Source: JBBDMX01 sp038241095 (GTDB lineage Bacteria; Planctomycetota; Phycisphaerae; Phycisphaerales; Phycisphaeraceae). From it: a stretch of 7,578 bases of DNA. Made by a program: the position numbers and the translations under genes. The notes beneath the pieces were generated by a model. That model searched no databases. It had not been told where the DNA came from and was given only the letters and a program-made list of their open reading frames with translations. This document shows, in pieces, positions 5,862-7,578 of this stretch. The DNA lies in the NCBI GenBank assembly GCA_038241095.1, contig JBBRGB010000172.1:1-7578 (forward strand). The letters run 5' to 3'. Numbering within the stretch: the stretch's first letter is position 1; the number at the start of each line of letters is the position of its first letter.

Positions 5862-6758
5862 ATGCTCGAACCACTCCCCGCCGACTCCGACACCCTGCGC
5901 ATCGGCATCCCCAAGGGAAGCCTGCAAAACTCCACGGTTGACCTATTCATCCGCGCCGGTTACGACCTGCAAATCTCGGATCGTTCATACTTCCCCAGCA
6001 TCGACGATCCGACCTTTCAGCCCATCATGTTCCGTGCCCAGGAAATGGCGCGGTACGTCGAGGATAACGTCATCGACATCGGCATCACAGGCCATGACTG
6101 GGTCATTGAAAACGACGCCGATGTGCATGAGGTTTGCGAACTGGCCTACTCCAAGGCCACCAGCCGGCCCGTGCGCTGGGTGCTAGCGGTGCCGGAGGAA
6201 TCCAAGGTGCAGTCGGCCAAGGACCTTGTGGGGGGCATCATCGCCACGGAACTGGTCCACACCACCAAGCGCTATTTCGCGGCCCAAGGCGTCAAGATCA
6301 AAAAAGTCGAGTTCTCCTGGGGTGCCACCGAGGTCAAGGCCCGCTTGGTCGATGCCATTGTCGATGTCACCGAGACCGGCTCGTCACTTCGCGCCAACAA
6401 GCTGCGCATCATCGACACCCTGCTGACGAGCACCACCCGGCTCATCGCCAACAAACGCACCTGGGCCGATGATAAGAAGCGGCAGAAAATCGAGGACTTG
6501 GCGCTGCTGTTGCGCGGCGCGATTGCCGCCCGGGAAAAAGTCGGGCTGAAAATGAACGTGCCCAAAGGCAAGCTCGACGCCATTCTCGCCACCCTGCCGG
6601 CCGAGAAATCACCCACGGTCAACCAACTGGCGGATTCGGATTGGGTGGCGGTTGAGATCGTCGTGGAGGATCGGGTCGAGAGGCAACTCGTGCCCCAACT
6701 CGTCCGCGCCGGGGCCACCGCCATCTTCAGTTACTCCCTTAATAAAGTCGTGCCGTAA
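5862..6758 (+). CDS. hisG: ATP phosphoribosyltransferase, long form (HisG)
   Basis: Catalyses the first, committed step of histidine synthesis: ATP + PRPP to phosphoribosyl-ATP and pyrophosphate, in the cytoplasm. 298 residues. Residues 11-20 (TLRIGIPKGS) open the first substrate-binding lobe; IDIGITGHDWV (71-81) and the PRPP-binding loop VDVTETGSSLRAN (167-179) are characteristic. A C-terminal segment of about 70 residues (LKMNVPKGKLDAI 229-241 to the end) matches the ACT-like regulatory domain of the long form, which normally forms hexamers, binds histidine as feedback inhibitor and does not need HisZ. ATG 5862 was chosen: the frame is open further up, but that would run through phoU in another frame. 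No other his genes are visible, so it is a solitary hisG. Its stop codon lies in a hairpin loop. Confidence 0.96.
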   Translation: MLEPLPADSDTLRIGIPKGSLQNSTVDLFIRAGYDLQISDRSYFPSIDDPTFQPIMFRAQEMARYVEDNVIDIGITGHDWVIENDADVHEVCELAYSKATSRPVRWVLAVPEESKVQSAKDLVGGIIATELVHTTKRYFAAQGVKIKKVEFSWGATEVKARLVDAIVDVTETGSSLRANKLRIIDTLLTSTTRLIANKRTWADDKKRQKIEDLALLLRGAIAAREKVGLKMNVPKGKLDAILATLPAEKSPTVNQLADSDWVAVEIVVEDRVERQLVPQLVRAGATAIFSYSLNKVVP

Positions 6759-6767
6759 GGCACGGCT
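6746..6767 (+). terminator. 9-bp hairpin enclosing the hisG stop codon
   Basis: AGTCGTGCC pairs with GGCACGGCT (one T-G wobble) around a GTAA loop, a GNRA-type tetraloop in RNA. The TAA stop of hisG occupies three of the four loop bases. No T-run follows, so it is not a textbook intrinsic terminator; it may protect the 3' end of hisG mRNA or be a dispersed palindrome. It lies 13 nt before the next gene. Confidence 0.45.
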
Positions 6768-6780
6768 ATAGTGGTGGCGT

Positions 6781-7578
6781 ATGACGCAACCGCTTCAAAT
6801 ATCGACGTTGATTACCTCTCTGTTGCTGAGTTTGGTTCTGGTGTCGTGCCAGTCCACGCCCAAGGCGAACAAGACACCGCAGGTCACATCATTTATGGAA
6901 ACCCCGGTGGCCGCCCCCGCCCCGCCGAGTGTGGCTGATGAGGTTTTGATGCCGCGTGTAGGCGAGGCGCTGGCCAAGGCGAGGCTGACGCTGGAACAAG
7001 TTGTCGTCGGTCTGCCGCATCCTTCGTATCTGCCCACCGAAAAGACCGCCGGCACTTCGCAACCAAGTGATGAAGCTTCCACTGCTGACAAGCCCTTGCC
7101 ATTGGAAGCCCAGCACGCCTATGTCGCCGGGCGTTTGGCGTTTCATCAGCGTCAATACGACGAGGCGATTCGCAGGCTCAATGATGCCCTGCGGCTTGCT
7201 CCCGACGCGGCGGAAATCCTCAAACTGCTAGGGGTGATTCAACTGGATCAGGGCAATGCCGTGCGGGCGGGGCTTTACTTGGAGCGGGCCGTCGAGGCCG
7301 ACTCGGGCGATCTAGAAAACTTGTTTCTTCTGGCGCGAATCGAACTGCGGCAGCGACACACCGAGACAGCCATCGCCATCCTGACCCATGCGTTGACGTT
7401 GCCTGAAGATGCGGGTGATCCGGCCTTGCGACCGATGATCGCCCACTTTCTGGCCGGGGCCTTGGAAGGCGAGGGTTACGACGCCGCTGCCGTTGACGCG
7501 TACAAGGCAAACCTCGACCGGCCCTTGCCCTTTTATCGCAGCAGTCGTTACGCCGGTGAGTTGTATCTGCTGCAACGA
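6781..7578 (+). CDS. TPR-repeat lipoprotein (3' partial)
   Basis: First 266 codons of a gene that runs off the window end without a stop. The N-terminus is a lipoprotein signal: a hydrophobic run (about 9-21) and lipobox LVSC, giving Cys23. A Pro/Ala/Ser/Thr-rich linker (24-108) contains one helical stretch (about 52-76). Then come about three tetratricopeptide repeats: QHAYVAGRLAFHQRQYDEAI (111-130, continuing to 142), a second (143-176, LLGVIQLDQGN, YLERAVEAD) and a third (177-210, NLFLLARIELRQRH, AIAILTHAL), with more helices to the end. TPR proteins scaffold protein-protein contacts; a lipid-anchored one would act at the cell envelope. The specific function and full length are unknown. 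The start is supported by the immediate signal peptide; only a weak GGTGG precedes it. Confidence 0.85.
   Translation, partial: MTQPLQISTLITSLLLSLVLVSCQSTPKANKTPQVTSFMETPVAAPAPPSVADEVLMPRVGEALAKARLTLEQVVVGLPHPSYLPTEKTAGTSQPSDEASTADKPLPLEAQHAYVAGRLAFHQRQYDEAIRRLNDALRLAPDAAEILKLLGVIQLDQGNAVRAGLYLERAVEADSGDLENLFLLARIELRQRHTETAIAILTHALTLPEDAGDPALRPMIAHFLAGALEGEGYDAAAVDAYKANLDRPLPFYRSSRYAGELYLLQR

Overview
The window looks like a chromosomal segment of a GC-rich, didermic bacterium. All genes are on the + strand. It carries most of a high-affinity phosphate uptake locus: pstC (5' end outside the window), pstA, pstB, a small unrecognised lipoprotein and phoU. These are followed by a solitary hisG and the first 266 codons of a TPR lipoprotein. 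Large PstC and PstA permeases with extra extramembrane domains, two lipobox proteins and a long-form HisG would fit a planctomycete (Phycisphaerae-like) or a proteobacterium-like relative. I lean to a planctomycete from memory of such gene sets. This is inference, not a placement.

Layout: 1-1704 encodes a PstC-type permease with a WD40/beta-propeller-like N-terminal domain. It overlaps pstA (1701-3614) by 4 bp (ATGA). PstA has a cytoplasmic tail, a large periplasmic domain with a predicted coiled coil, and a C-terminal permease core. The 146-nt gap 3615-3760 holds two short-period repeat tracts, one of 10 nt and one of 7 nt. The 7-nt tract abuts the pstB start and has a counterpart inside the pstA coding sequence. 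pstB (3761-4636) is a canonical ATPase. A perfect 8-bp hairpin lies between pstB and the 91-aa lipoprotein (4717-4992). phoU (5095-5796) follows after a 102-nt gap with weak terminator-like folds. A perfect 9-bp inverted repeat precedes hisG (5862-6758). The hisG stop codon sits in the GTAA loop of a 9-bp hairpin, 13 nt before the TPR lipoprotein ATG (6781, runs off the end).

How it works together: PstC and PstA form the inner-membrane channel, PstB powers it, and PhoU damps transport and links it to PHO signalling. The phosphate-binding protein PstS and any PhoR/PhoB pair are not in the window and may lie upstream or elsewhere. The lipoprotein between pstB and phoU is the best candidate for an undescribed accessory part of the locus. 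HisG (first step of histidine synthesis) is apparently unrelated in function and is separated from phoU by the inverted repeat. No mobile element, CRISPR array, tRNA or rRNA was seen, and no wholly new system is evident.
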